A stretch of 64,000 nucleotides of DNA from JBBQKQ01 sp043719155 (GCA_043719155.1 JAYSUJ010000024.1:8182-72181), one strand, 5' to 3'. Shown: positions 49,309-58,619, counted from the first letter of the stretch. Numbers and translations are program-made. The notes: generated by a model from the sequence alone, not told the origin.

Positions 49309-51543
49309 TTAGAAACCGAAGTAGTCTCCTAAATTTTCTGTGTACTGAAAACTTGGTTCTGAATACTGGTCATAGTTTGCAAAAAGTTTGAACTGCAGCT
49401 CTACACCTCCTCCAATAATATTCCCAAACTCATCTTTCTGCCTCTGAACTTCAATTACCATTTTATCAGATAAGCTTTTTTTATCTCCCAATTGAGCAAT
49501 AAACTCAGCTATTCTTATTTTAACAAGTAAACTTTCCTCTTCACTTATGTTATCCAGTAGAACCAACCTTGTTTTATGTTCATTTTTCAAAATTTCTGCC
49601 TCCCACAAAATTGCTCTAGAAATACCTCTATCGAGACGGTTCATAAAACCAATTAAGCTGGACTTAAAAGCACTAATACTCTTTTCTGTTTTAGGATCTG
49701 GGGCTTCTACTCCCTGCCTTGTTAAATACCCCATTACTCGATGCAGCCTTGTAACTTTTCTTGGTTTTGGTTCAAAATAAACAAGCAGATCCCCAGTTTC
49801 ATTGAAACTAATGTCTACCTTTAAATACTTCATTACATTTGTATATTCGTAGTTTTCCGGAACATCCGCAAAGTTAAATCTAACATCTTGGAATGCATCA
49901 AAAACTTTTACCTGATCCTGCTTACTCAAATCATTGATTTTAATCCCTGTAAAATTTGGTTTTGCCGACTCAACAAATCTTGTAAAATCATTTCTTTTTT
50001 TGTGATACTCAACATTAAAAGTTTCATCTACCATGAAAGATGCCCATGGTCTTAATGACTTATAGGAATACCCTACACTACGTTGAATTGGCACAGACAA
50101 AAAACTAAATTGTTTTTTACTTAGTTTTTGCATTTCTTTTTCTCTTTCACCTTCTGGAACTGGTAAAATTAGCTTTTTTAAATTTTGACTTGTTTCTGGA
50201 ACTATATTATGTAAGATAAAGTTAGCAGCAATTTCAAGACATGCCACAGGGTCTGTTGAAACAAACCTAAGAGATTCTCTTATACTAGGGTTGTATAGTT
50301 CATGAATCCCATCTGCCATTATGCCCATAGGAACTTGTAATATTTTATCAAATGCCGCACTAACAAATTTAAAAGTTTCAGTTTTTTTATAATTTACATC
50401 TAAAGTATCGTCTTTAGAGTGTGTATCTGGATGGAGAATTTTGGCCAAGTCTTTTTTTATTTTGGCCAAGTCTTTGGTATCCGGCACTTCATCTAATACA
50501 ATTTTGTTCTTTATCTGAGTTTCAGCATCTTGTTTATCTTCATCTTCCCCGAACTCGCGAGAGATTTTTAGCCAGCCGAAATTTCCTCCTACTAGCAACT
50601 TTTCTTTTGAGCTCATCTCCCAACCCTTGCCAGTATTTTTAGGTTTGATTATTTTTCCTGTTTCTCTTTCATATGTTACTCTATTTACTTCATCTATAAA
50701 TCGCCTATACCAAGTCTTGCTTGGGTTTGTTTTGTTCTCACCTGTAAGTTCCCAGTCTTCAGTAATTGCATTGTGAAAAATTTCTTTATCTATACCAAGA
50801 CTTTCACCCACATCTGCCAATAACCATGTCAGCTTTGTCAATTCTCTAGGGTAAGCAAAGTCAGAAAACTCTGGGTTGCCATGTAAAATAAAGGCAAGAA
50901 GTTCTGCGGCGGCTTCATTAGCCCAGACACCACTTTTTTTAACTTTTTTTTCTACAACAATTTTATCAGTAGCAGTGTCCCTGCTTTGAGTTGCCACTAC
51001 CGTTCCTCTTCTTAGACCAACTTTATTTATTACACTAATGGATGACTCCCCTCCAACTTGCCTGACTTTTGTATTTGAGCTTTGCCCACTCAATAAATGT
51101 TGCATTTCGTGTTTAATATAAAAAATAAAGGACTCTTTACTTATATCTCCTGCTTCGTACTCTTTAAGCAGTTCTGGACTTATGTTCAAAACATTTTCAA
51201 AAGAATTATATTCTGCACCACCATGTGAGAGGTCCGCTAATACAATTTTTAAGCTGAAAATTTTATCAAAATTTTCCAAATATCCTTTGGGTAGATCGCC
51301 AGTAGCAACTAGTTTTTTAACGTCGATGATGGCTTTTTCTAAAGTATCTTTTACTAGAAAATAAACTTTTGGATGACCTTCTTGAAAACTTTTAATAGTA
51401 CCCTCAACAACTACCACTTCTCCTGTCGGCACCGTTTTAACATTTGGCTGTATTTGACTTATCGGCAACTTAGATGGTGTCTTAGATAGAAGGTTAAGGT
51501 CAAATCGTGAGTCTAAACTTGGTCCTGCAGGTGTAAATTTCAT
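49309..51543 (-). CDS. Large protein with HExxH and HPD (J-domain-like) motifs
   Basis: 744 residues, unknown family. Residues 1-190 resemble a peptidase: LSHGGAEYNSFENVLNISPE then FIFYIKHEMQHLLSGQSS, where HEMQH fits a zinc HExxH. A second region (about 345-395), DLAKIKKDLAKILHPDTHSKD ... TFKFVSAAFDKI, has the helix-HPD-helix pattern of DnaJ J-domains. The last 250 residues are a mixed alpha/beta domain. No signal peptide or membrane span, so it is probably cytoplasmic. If the motifs are real it would combine a metalloprotease-like fold with recruitment of DnaK. It is convergent with the RlmB gene and downstream of the ABC exporter. Confidence 0.7.
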   Translation of the reverse strand: MKFTPAGPSLDSRFDLNLLSKTPSKLPISQIQPNVKTVPTGEVVVVEGTIKSFQEGHPKVYFLVKDTLEKAIIDVKKLVATGDLPKGYLENFDKIFSLKIVLADLSHGGAEYNSFENVLNISPELLKEYEAGDISKESFIFYIKHEMQHLLSGQSSNTKVRQVGGESSISVINKVGLRRGTVVATQSRDTATDKIVVEKKVKKSGVWANEAAAELLAFILHGNPEFSDFAYPRELTKLTWLLADVGESLGIDKEIFHNAITEDWELTGENKTNPSKTWYRRFIDEVNRVTYERETGKIIKPKNTGKGWEMSSKEKLLVGGNFGWLKISREFGEDEDKQDAETQIKNKIVLDEVPDTKDLAKIKKDLAKILHPDTHSKDDTLDVNYKKTETFKFVSAAFDKILQVPMGIMADGIHELYNPSIRESLRFVSTDPVACLEIAANFILHNIVPETSQNLKKLILPVPEGEREKEMQKLSKKQFSFLSVPIQRSVGYSYKSLRPWASFMVDETFNVEYHKKRNDFTRFVESAKPNFTGIKINDLSKQDQVKVFDAFQDVRFNFADVPENYEYTNVMKYLKVDISFNETGDLLVYFEPKPRKVTRLHRVMGYLTRQGVEAPDPKTEKSISAFKSSLIGFMNRLDRGISRAILWEAEILKNEHKTRLVLLDNISEEESLLVKIRIAEFIAQLGDKKSLSDKMVIEVQRQKDEFGNIIGGGVELQFKLFANYDQYSEPSFQYTENLGDYFGF

Positions 51544-51575
51544 ATCTCTATCACTTGAGTATACCTAGAATTATT

Positions 51576-53375
51576 TTATATTTCAACCGCCTCCCCATTT
51601 TTAATATACTCTTCCCAAGAATTTTTAAACTCAATATTGTTTTCTAACAAGTACTCAAAACTTCCGTCTGCTACAATTTTACCTTCTTCCATTATCAAAA
51701 TTCTATCAAAATATTTTAACAAATTCATTTTGTGTATTGAAGCCAAAATGGTTGCTTCTTTAAAATTATTAAAAATATTTTGATAAATTTTTACTTCGTT
51801 GTTTGGGTCAACAGAACTTGTAGATTCGTCCAGCAAAATAAGTTTTTTATTGCCTGAGAAAAGCAAGGCTCTCGCCAAGGCAAGTCTTTGTTTTTGTCCA
51901 CCAGACAAGTTTACCCCTTTTTCATTTACTATTGACTCTATTTTATTTGGCAGAGCCTCGACAACCTCTGAAAACATGGCCATGTCTGTTGCGTTTTTTA
52001 TCTGTTCATCTGTGAATTCTAAAAGTAGAGTTAAGTTTTCTTTTATACTTGCGGAAAATACTTCTGGCTCTTGGGGCACAAGAGTAGACAGGATATTTAT
52101 CTTACCGATTTCGTAATTTTCGAATCTCTTTGTGTCAATTTCCATGTCTGCTTTTACATTTTCATACATACCATGCAAGACTTTTAAAAGCGTAGACTTG
52201 CCACTGCCACTTTCACCTATGACAGCTATCTTTTCCCCGACATTAAAACTAAAGTTAAAATCTTTTAAAACTCTAACTTTCTGTCCACTACCTAGATCAT
52301 AGTCGAAGTTTAAATTCTCAACTTTCACTTTTTTCCAGTCTTTAAATATTTTTCTTTTACTTATGTTTCTACTTTCAAACTCATCTTCGATGATACTTAC
52401 ATTTTTTATTCTGGCTTTAAAAATCATATACTCTTCATACATGCTAGCAAAAGTGTCAAATACTCCATCTAGGTTTGAGAGGTAAACATAGAGTGCACTA
52501 ATGGTCCCAGCTAAAATTGCAGCCCCAGCTGTATATTGAACGTAAATGTATAAAGTAAGAGGAAACAAAATCACCACTTGTAAAAGCTGCGAACCTGTAA
52601 ACCATTTTAATTCTACAAGTTTTTTATTTTTTATGTAAAGCGGGTACGAAGAAAGCCAAGAAGTGTTTATACTTTCTTGCACTGGGGACTCGATACTTAA
52701 AACTTTTACTGTTACCACGTTTGAAATAGAGTCATAGACTTTGGCTGAGGACCTATTATCAAACACATTCATGGCTCTATACTGAGGCACTAAAATTTTA
52801 TCAAATCTTGCAATAATATAGAACACAATGAAGAGAAGGGTTATGGCAAGCAACGCCACATAAAGGTCAAAGAAAATAAGTATGGCTATGGTGCCTACAG
52901 TTCTTACTAGAAATCTTATTATCACGAAAATATTTCGAGAGAAACCAAACAAGGACTCTGTGGCCTTGTTTACCTTGTCTATCAGGTCGCCCGAATCTCG
53001 GTCGGCATGCCAAGCTATAGGCAAACTTAGAACTGCGTTGTATAAATATTTTTTGTAGTTTCTGTCTACAAAATACGCCACTCGTCTTTCCATGACTCTG
53101 GACGGCCCATGAAAAGCCCATGAAAATAACCTAACCACAAACAAACTTGCAATACAAAAATAAATAAATTTTATATTTGCTTGGTTTAGACCATTGGTTT
53201 GCAGCTCATTCAAAATTTTGGCAAAAATAATAGGTGGAGTGAGCCAAATAAGCTGGGCAACAAGCGACATTAAAATAAAAATAATTACCAAATGCCTGTA
53301 ACCTTTTGCGAACCTCCACATTTTTGAAAATAAAAACACAACAGGCTCCTCTTTAAAACTTTTTTTAAAACTCAT
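51576..53375 (-). CDS. ABC exporter, fused permease and ATPase (MsbA-like)
   Basis: 599 residues. The first 330 form six spans of the ABC type-I exporter fold (HLVIIFILMSLVAQLIWLTPPIIFAKIL; SLPIAWHADRDSGDLIDKVNKATE). The ATPase domain has Walker A IGESGSGKSTLLKVL, Q-loop TLVPQEPEVFSASIKENL, signature NLSGGQKQRLALARALL, Walker B LILLDESTSSVDP and H-loop SIHKMNLL. It acts as a homodimer or heterodimer exporting lipids, peptides or drugs; the substrate is unknown. It precedes the 744-aa gene by 32 nt. Confidence 0.95.
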   Translation of the reverse strand: MSFKKSFKEEPVVFLFSKMWRFAKGYRHLVIIFILMSLVAQLIWLTPPIIFAKILNELQTNGLNQANIKFIYFCIASLFVVRLFSWAFHGPSRVMERRVAYFVDRNYKKYLYNAVLSLPIAWHADRDSGDLIDKVNKATESLFGFSRNIFVIIRFLVRTVGTIAILIFFDLYVALLAITLLFIVFYIIARFDKILVPQYRAMNVFDNRSSAKVYDSISNVVTVKVLSIESPVQESINTSWLSSYPLYIKNKKLVELKWFTGSQLLQVVILFPLTLYIYVQYTAGAAILAGTISALYVYLSNLDGVFDTFASMYEEYMIFKARIKNVSIIEDEFESRNISKRKIFKDWKKVKVENLNFDYDLGSGQKVRVLKDFNFSFNVGEKIAVIGESGSGKSTLLKVLHGMYENVKADMEIDTKRFENYEIGKINILSTLVPQEPEVFSASIKENLTLLLEFTDEQIKNATDMAMFSEVVEALPNKIESIVNEKGVNLSGGQKQRLALARALLFSGNKKLILLDESTSSVDPNNEVKIYQNIFNNFKEATILASIHKMNLLKYFDRILIMEEGKIVADGSFEYLLENNIEFKNSWEEYIKNGEAVEI

Positions 53376-53414
53376 ATTTAAACTAGTATAACAGAGATAT
53401 TTTTTACCATGTCC

Positions 53415-53443
53415 TTTACAAAAATGTAATTTTGTGTTATAAA
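53415..53443 (+). promoter_or_regulatory. Promoter of the small lipoprotein gene
   Basis: TTTACA (53415-53420) and TATAAA (53438-53443), 17 bases apart, followed by an AGGAGGT ribosome binding site and the ATG at 53462. It is the same -35 box and spacing as the VWA gene promoter. Confidence 0.82.
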
Positions 53444-53461
53444 ATAATAGGAGGTACCCAG

Positions 53462-53644
53462 ATGAAACTTATCCTAGTTTTACTACCTCTGACTCTACTT
53501 GTAGGCTGTGCGAACACCCAAATACAGGTACATGTCCCCAAGCTCAAGCAATGCCTGGACCTAAACAGCTCCAACATCGGCCTTTGCCAAGAGCAGCCAA
53601 AATTTGGGACATCTATCTGGGTTCAGCACACTGTCGAGTTTTGA
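53462..53644 (+). CDS. Small lipoprotein
   Basis: 60 residues. MKLILVLLPLTLLVGCANTQ is a signal peptide with lipobox L-V-G-C, so the Cys at residue 16 would be lipidated and the mature protein of about 45 residues anchored outside the membrane. The mature part has two more Cys (KQCLDLNSS, GLCQEQPK). The ATG is fixed by a perfect AGGAGGT 7 nt upstream. It has its own promoter and terminator. GC content is above that of its neighbours. Not a known family; small lipoproteins of this size are seldom characterised. Confidence 0.8.
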   Translation: MKLILVLLPLTLLVGCANTQIQVHVPKLKQCLDLNSSNIGLCQEQPKFGTSIWVQHTVEF

Positions 53645-53650
53645 GTCGGG

Positions 53651-53678
53651 CCGGAAGCGACAGCTTCCGGTCTTTTTT
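53651..53678 (+). terminator. Terminator of the lipoprotein gene
   Basis: Perfect 8-bp GC-rich stem CCGGAAGC/GCTTCCGG, loop GACA, then a T-run. It starts 6 nt after the stop codon. Confidence 0.93.
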
Positions 53679-53685
53679 CTTTATT

Positions 53686-54147
53686 TTATTTAATGTCTTT
53701 TAAAATTTCTTCCGCGTGTTTTTTTGTGTCAACTTTTCCATACACCTTTTCTACCTTCCCTTTTTCGTCAAACAAATAAGAGATTCTGGAGGTGCCAAAA
53801 TATTTTTTTCCATACATACTTTTTTCTTCCCAGACTCCAAACTTTTTTATTATTTCTGTGGATTCATCCGACAGTAAAATAAAATTTAATTTATATTTTT
53901 CTTGAAACTTTTTATGACTTTTTACTGAGTCTTTTGAAATGCCAACTATCTTAACACCCTTATTCTCAAAATTTGTAAAAAAATCCCTAAACCCGCAAGC
54001 CTCAGTAGTACAGCCTGGAGTATCGTCTTTTGGATAAAAATAAATTAGTATTTTTTGTTTTAGTTTTAACAAATTTTTACTACTCACACTTGCTCCGTCT
54101 TGGTCTGTTAGCTCAAATTCTGGCATTTTGTCTTTTATTTTTAACAT
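53686..54147 (-). CDS. bcp: Thioredoxin-dependent peroxiredoxin (Bcp/PrxQ type)
   Basis: About 153 residues from MLKIKDKMPEFELTDQDG, normal for the family. The peroxidatic Cys lies in YPKDDTPGCTTEACGFRDF; the second Cys five residues later (EAC) is the resolving Cys of PrxQ. Later motifs KIVGISKDSVKSHKKFQEKY and LLSDESTEIIKKFGVW match. It reduces hydrogen peroxide and organic peroxides with thioredoxin. The start 19 codons upstream would run through the pyrF terminator, so the internal ATG is preferred. Confidence 0.95.
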   Translation of the reverse strand: MLKIKDKMPEFELTDQDGASVSSKNLLKLKQKILIYFYPKDDTPGCTTEACGFRDFFTNFENKGVKIVGISKDSVKSHKKFQEKYKLNFILLSDESTEIIKKFGVWEEKSMYGKKYFGTSRISYLFDEKGKVEKVYGKVDTKKHAEEILKDIK

Positions 54148-54178
54148 ATATTTATTCAAAAAGTTTAGCATAAAAAAT

Positions 54179-54212
54179 ACCCGTCTTTGCCTGAGTTCAG
54201 ACAAAGACGGGT
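54179..54212 (-). terminator. Terminator of pyrF
   Basis: Hairpin of 15-16 bp with one bulge (54179-54194/54197-54212), stem ACCCGTCTTTG..., followed on the minus strand by six T. It begins 4 nt after the pyrF stop. Confidence 0.9.
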
Positions 54213-54215
54213 TAC

Positions 54216-54890
54216 TTACATCCTGATCTCACTCAGGAGTTTTGACAGAGCCAAGCGCTGGTCGTCAGCTTCGATTATTTGACTACTGATAACTAAACGT
54301 GTGGCCCCAGCGAGCAAGGCTGTCCGCGGTGTTTCCACGCGTTTTTGGTCGCCATGTGGCACCCCGTCAGAGCGAGAGCCGACAGCAATGAACTCCATCC
54401 CTTTCAGGTCTGGGTCCACTGCCAAGCTCCACACTTCTTGTGGAGAGCAGATGACCCCATGACAACCAGCAACCTTGGCTTTGCGGGCCAAACTTTGCAC
54501 AACCGTAGCTACGCTCTTATTGAAAGTGTCGACGACTTGGACCGGAGTCAAAGACGTCAAGACTGTCACAGCGTAAACGGTTAGCCCAGAGTCAACAGCG
54601 GCTTTCATCATGTCGATGCCGCCAGAGGCATGCACCGTGACAATGTCGGTCCCGTTGGCCTTTAGTTTTTTGGCACTATTGGCCACAGATTTCGCAATGT
54701 CATGAAGCTTTAGGTCGAGAAAGACCTGTTCAGCCCCAACGTCCTTTAGTTCCGAGATGACTCTCGGGCCAACATCGTGGTAAAGGTCATGGATTTTGAC
54801 TGCAAAGGCTCCCCGAGCCAAGTCTTTGGTAAAGACTTTAGCATTTCCGAGACCCATGTCGTCTAAACCAAAGATTAGGCGATTCATCAT
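54216..54890 (-). CDS. pyrF: Orotidine-5'-phosphate decarboxylase
   Basis: 225 residues. The last step of UMP synthesis: decarboxylation of OMP. The catalytic D-x-K-x-x-D array is seen in VFLDLKLHDIAKSV, preceded by the Lys of AVKIHDLYHD, and followed by VTVHASGGIDMMKAA, LTSLTPVQVVD, GCHGVICSPQE and the phosphate-binding AVGSRSDGVPHGDQKR. The start MMNRLIFGLDDMG has GGAG 7 nt upstream. The gene is GC-rich relative to its neighbours, has its own terminator, and lies near pyrG but not in one operon with it. No other pyrimidine genes are seen. Foreign origin is possible. Confidence 0.93.
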   Translation of the reverse strand: MMNRLIFGLDDMGLGNAKVFTKDLARGAFAVKIHDLYHDVGPRVISELKDVGAEQVFLDLKLHDIAKSVANSAKKLKANGTDIVTVHASGGIDMMKAAVDSGLTVYAVTVLTSLTPVQVVDTFNKSVATVVQSLARKAKVAGCHGVICSPQEVWSLAVDPDLKGMEFIAVGSRSDGVPHGDQKRVETPRTALLAGATRLVISSQIIEADDQRLALSKLLSEIRM

Positions 54891-54952
54891 TTCAGACTCC
54901 GAAAAGTTTCTCAACTCAGAATATCCAAGTTGGTATTGACATCATAGCATTT

Positions 54953-56125
54953 TTAGAGTTTTAAATAAACCTCCTCGGTTTTTTTACACATAGTTTCTAA
55001 TTTATAAATTTCAGGCAGATCTGTATTTCTAGGTAGAGAATTGTCCAACAAAAGTTTATTTATTACCCCAGATATTTCTTCAACATTTTTACTCTGTACC
55101 AAGTTTATCTCAAACTGTTCCGCCATTTCAGGAATTCCTCCAACACTAGTTGCAACTATGGGTACACCAGCCATTTTGGCTTCTAAAAGAGTGTAAGGCA
55201 AGCCCTCTTTTAGACTAGTTAAAGTAAAGACGTCAAAAGCTTTTAAATATTTATAAGCATCGGGGGTTTTTCCAAGCAAGAAAAAATTATCTTTCATTTT
55301 TAATTTGTTAATTTTTTCTTGCAGCTCTTCCCTATATTTATCTTCCCCAAACCCTAAAACTAAAAAGATAGTTTCTGGAAATTTTTGTAAAATTTTGGCA
55401 GCTGCTTCAATTAAATATTCTAAACCTTTGGTTTTATACAAATTGGAAATTGTACCTACTACTTTTTGTTCTTCATCTTTTTTATTTATTTTTTCAAAAA
55501 TATATTTTCTGGCTTCTTTTTTTTCTAGCATTTTAACTTGTAAATATTTTACCCCATTTTGAATTAGTGAATATTTGTTTTTATTTCTTAGAATAAAATA
55601 TTTCTTTCCCACACTTACATCTTTCTCGGTTATTAAGATAGTATGTGTCCTGAAAACTGAAGAGATAATTTCTAAAAAAATAAAAAAAAGTTTCTTCAGA
55701 ATATTCATTGGCTCTAAAAAAACAAAACCATGAACAGTGAAAATACATTTACTTTTTAACTGCACACTACCGGGAAGTGTGGAGGACAGAAAAGAAGCGA
55801 CTGCGCCTACTACCCCAGACTTACTGGAGTTTAAATGAACAACATCTGGGTTTATTTTTTTGTACAGTTTAAAAAAATCCCAAACACTTTTGATATCTCT
55901 AAATAATTTTATTTCTCTCTGATGAGATTTTATTTCGAATAAATTTTCTTTTTTTATGCCACTTTTTTCAAGTTGGAGAAAAAGCCATTTGTCACCCTCA
56001 TTTTCTATTTCGCCAACTGCTACAAATATTTCATAACCTTTTTTTAGCATTTCAGGTGCCAAATCAGAAATATATTTTTGTGCCCCTCCTTGCTCACCCT
56101 GCGTCACAACGTACAAAATTTTCAT
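54953..56125 (-). CDS. Glycosyltransferase family 4 protein
   Basis: 390 residues, GT-B fold. The N-terminal half begins MKILYVVTQGEQGGAQKYISDLA, with the acceptor loop VHLNSSKSGVVGAVASFL. The C-terminal sugar-nucleotide half has NGVKYLQ, VVGTISNLYKTKGLEYLIEAAAKI, FLVLGFGEDKYREELQE and the E-x7-E motif in SLKEGLPYTLLEAKMAGVPIVATSVGGIPEM. It adds a sugar to a lipid or polysaccharide at the membrane face; donor and acceptor are unknown. A single gene following pyrG with one base between. Confidence 0.92.
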   Translation of the reverse strand: MKILYVVTQGEQGGAQKYISDLAPEMLKKGYEIFVAVGEIENEGDKWLFLQLEKSGIKKENLFEIKSHQREIKLFRDIKSVWDFFKLYKKINPDVVHLNSSKSGVVGAVASFLSSTLPGSVQLKSKCIFTVHGFVFLEPMNILKKLFFIFLEIISSVFRTHTILITEKDVSVGKKYFILRNKNKYSLIQNGVKYLQVKMLEKKEARKYIFEKINKKDEEQKVVGTISNLYKTKGLEYLIEAAAKILQKFPETIFLVLGFGEDKYREELQEKINKLKMKDNFFLLGKTPDAYKYLKAFDVFTLTSLKEGLPYTLLEAKMAGVPIVATSVGGIPEMAEQFEINLVQSKNVEEISGVINKLLLDNSLPRNTDLPEIYKLETMCKKTEEVYLKL

Positions 56126-56126
56126 A

Positions 56127-57755
56127 TTATTTTGTACAAGCTTTTATAAAGCCAGAAAACATCGGGTGTGGTGACCACGGCCTAGACAGAAACTCTGGGT
56201 GTGACTGCGTTGCCAAAAAGAAAGTGTTTTTGTCCTTACTCTCTACCAGCTCTACCAGCTTTCCATCTTTACTTGTACCTGAAACAACTACACCACCTTT
56301 ATTAAAATTTTCTTCAAAACTTCTGTTTACTTCATATCTATGTCTATGTCTTTCCTCTGCCTCTATTTTCCCAAAAACTTTCGCAGCCAAACTTTCTTTT
56401 TCTATAAAACATTTATAAGTTCCCAACCTCATTGTCCCCCCCGTATTCTCTTTGCCAATCTGGTCGTTCATAATATAAACAACATTTTCATTTGTGTCTG
56501 AAAACTCTTCACTATTGGCATTTTTCAACCCACCTCTTCTAGCCGCAGCAATAACAGCCACTTGTAAGCCTAGGCAAAGGCCTAGATACGGAGTTTTGTT
56601 CTCTAGGGCAAAATTGGCTGCGCCAATTTTGCCCTCTACCCCACGCTTTCCAAACCCACCCGGCACCAACACCCCGCAATATTTCTCTAAAACTTTTTTT
56701 ATTTCACCTTCCTTTTTTCCTTCTAAACTTTCCGCATCCACCCAATCATATTTTAGGCTTACCCCAGAGTGCCATGCAGCGATTTTTAAACTTTCTATTA
56801 CAGAGTAATAAGTATCTGCATTGTCCAGATATTTTGCCACAATACCAATATGTATTTCTTTTTTGCTAGCCTTACTTTTTGTAAATAAGTCTAAAACCTT
56901 GTACCACTTTTCTTGCATCTTTTTTTCAAAATCTTTTTCTACTACTTTAAATTTAAATTTAGAGAAAATAAATTTATGAATTTGTTTTTCATACAAAGTG
57001 ACAGGTACTCTATAAATTGTGTCGGCGTTTGGCAGCACTATTATCTGTTCTTCTTTCACCCCAACAAATGGCGCAACCTTTTTTTCTATATAATTATTTT
57101 TAGGAACTCTTTCACATCTTGCCACTATTAAGTCTGGGACAATGCCATACTCACGTAAATCTCGCACCGAATTTTGCAAAGGTTTGGTTTTAAACTCTTG
57201 AGAAGTTTCTAGAAAAGGTACATAGGCAACATGGACAAAAATAACATTCTCGCGCCCCACGTCACTTGCCAACTCTCGTACCGCTTCTATAAACGACAAG
57301 GCCTCATAATCTCCTACTGTGCCTCCAAGCTCTAAGATATGGCAATCAGACTTTGCTGCCGCCTCTAAGATTTTTTCTTTTATTAAATTAGTTAAATGTG
57401 GTACTAGTTGCACATTTTTCCCTAAATATTTTCCCGCCCTTTCTCTCTCCAAAAGTTCTTTAAATAAACCACCCGACAAAAGTACGCAATCTTTATTCAG
57501 CTCTGCACCAATGAATCTTTCATAGTGACCTAAGTCCAAGTCTGTTTCCTTACCATCAGCAGTCACAAAACACTCACCATGCTCAGCAGGCGAAAGTGTG
57601 CCAGAGTCGACATTTAAATACGGCTCAAGTTTTTGCACAGTTACTTTTTTATTTGCGCAATTTAAAAGGGCACCGATAGATGCCGCTGTTATGCCCTTAC
57701 CTATTCCAGACAAAACACCTCCAGTTACAATTACATATTTTGTTTTTTTACTCAT
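56127..57755 (-). CDS. pyrG: CTP synthase
   Basis: 542 residues. It makes CTP from UTP, ATP and glutamine. The synthetase domain opens KYVIVTGGVLSGIGKGITAASIGALL, then VQKLEPYLNVDSGTLSPAEHGECFVTADGKETDLDLGHYERFI (the usual K-x-D-P-Y reads K-L-E-P-Y) and HILELGGTVGDYE. The glutamine amidotransferase domain has the Cys nucleophile in YLGLCLGLQVAVIAA and the His/Glu pair in ATQSHPEFLSRP. Length and layout are normal. Its downstream neighbour is the GT4 gene. Confidence 0.97.
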   Translation of the reverse strand: MSKKTKYVIVTGGVLSGIGKGITAASIGALLNCANKKVTVQKLEPYLNVDSGTLSPAEHGECFVTADGKETDLDLGHYERFIGAELNKDCVLLSGGLFKELLERERAGKYLGKNVQLVPHLTNLIKEKILEAAAKSDCHILELGGTVGDYEALSFIEAVRELASDVGRENVIFVHVAYVPFLETSQEFKTKPLQNSVRDLREYGIVPDLIVARCERVPKNNYIEKKVAPFVGVKEEQIIVLPNADTIYRVPVTLYEKQIHKFIFSKFKFKVVEKDFEKKMQEKWYKVLDLFTKSKASKKEIHIGIVAKYLDNADTYYSVIESLKIAAWHSGVSLKYDWVDAESLEGKKEGEIKKVLEKYCGVLVPGGFGKRGVEGKIGAANFALENKTPYLGLCLGLQVAVIAAARRGGLKNANSEEFSDTNENVVYIMNDQIGKENTGGTMRLGTYKCFIEKESLAAKVFGKIEAEERHRHRYEVNRSFEENFNKGGVVVSGTSKDGKLVELVESKDKNTFFLATQSHPEFLSRPWSPHPMFSGFIKACTK

Positions 57756-57775
57756 ATTTAAAAAAAAGTATAAAC

Positions 57776-57807
57776 AAAAAAAACAACTTTTTCAAGTTGT
57801 TTTTTTT
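57776..57807 (-). terminator. Bidirectional terminator before pyrG
   Basis: 14-bp stem (57776-57789/57794-57807) with A-run and T-run. It ends the membrane-paralogue transcript on the minus strand and isolates pyrG. Confidence 0.88.
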
Positions 57808-57814
57808 GTTAAAA

Positions 57815-58612
57815 TTATACTTCTGCTACTTTATTTATTTCATAAAGTTTTCGGTACAAAAATATGCCGCTCATGGCTGACCAACCAACTGCTATAAATA
57901 TAGCAGGGAAAACACCCACTATTAGGCAAATAAGGCCAGCCAAGACAAGGCATAACATTAAAAAACCTTGTACCAAACCAAAACCTAACAATTTCCACTT
58001 GATTCCTTCGGTCATTTTTGACGACATAGTGAAGGCATCTGAAACTTTCATATTTTTGTCAACCACCAAATTTAAAACTTGGCCGTAGCGGACTGCTATA
58101 TATATTCCAGGGATAATAAATAATACAAAACCTACAAATATAGCAGCGCAATAAGCTAGATATACCAGAAGATAGTTGCAAATTTTTTTAGTATTCCCGT
58201 TTTCAGAATTTGGTAAAACCAAAACATCTTTCAAATTAAAAATATTTGTTGAGTCTTGTTGACCATCATTTTTTGTGTCAAAAATTTTAAAATAACTTTT
58301 GTATAAATTAAACCCAACTATGATACCCCAAAGTGTAGTTAAAAAGACAAAGAGTACATATAGTACTGTCTCACTTGCCCCTGCTACCCATACCTGCTCT
58401 ATCATGTCTGTCCCAACTTCGTTCAAGACTGTTTGAGCTTCGTAAAGTCTCATTTTCCAAACTTCTCCTAAAATAGTAAACGGCAAAGTAGCCAGCGCCC
58501 AAGTCAGAAAAAGAACCAAAAGTTTTGACCAATTTTTGGAAAACTTGTCCCAACCTTCTTTTAAAGTTTCTTCTATTTTAAAACTATTTCTGTTTATTGT
58601 ATTTGTTTCCAT
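57815..58612 (-). CDS. Multispan membrane protein, paralogue 1
   Basis: About 265 residues starting METNTINRNSFKIEETLKEG. Six spans. The shared start pattern LKEGWDKFSKNWSKLLVLFLTWAL and the late block VRYGQVLNLVVDKNMKVSDAFTMSSKMTEGIKWKLLGFGL match the gene upstream, so the two are duplicates. The layout resembles the DUF975 / glycerophosphodiester phosphodiesterase membrane-domain group, which contains uncharacterised integral membrane proteins. It is the second gene of a two-gene unit, 7 nt after its paralogue. Confidence 0.72.
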   Translation of the reverse strand: METNTINRNSFKIEETLKEGWDKFSKNWSKLLVLFLTWALATLPFTILGEVWKMRLYEAQTVLNEVGTDMIEQVWVAGASETVLYVLFVFLTTLWGIIVGFNLYKSYFKIFDTKNDGQQDSTNIFNLKDVLVLPNSENGNTKKICNYLLVYLAYCAAIFVGFVLFIIPGIYIAVRYGQVLNLVVDKNMKVSDAFTMSSKMTEGIKWKLLGFGLVQGFLMLCLVLAGLICLIVGVFPAIFIAVGWSAMSGIFLYRKLYEINKVAEV

Positions 58613-58619
58613 TTTTAAA

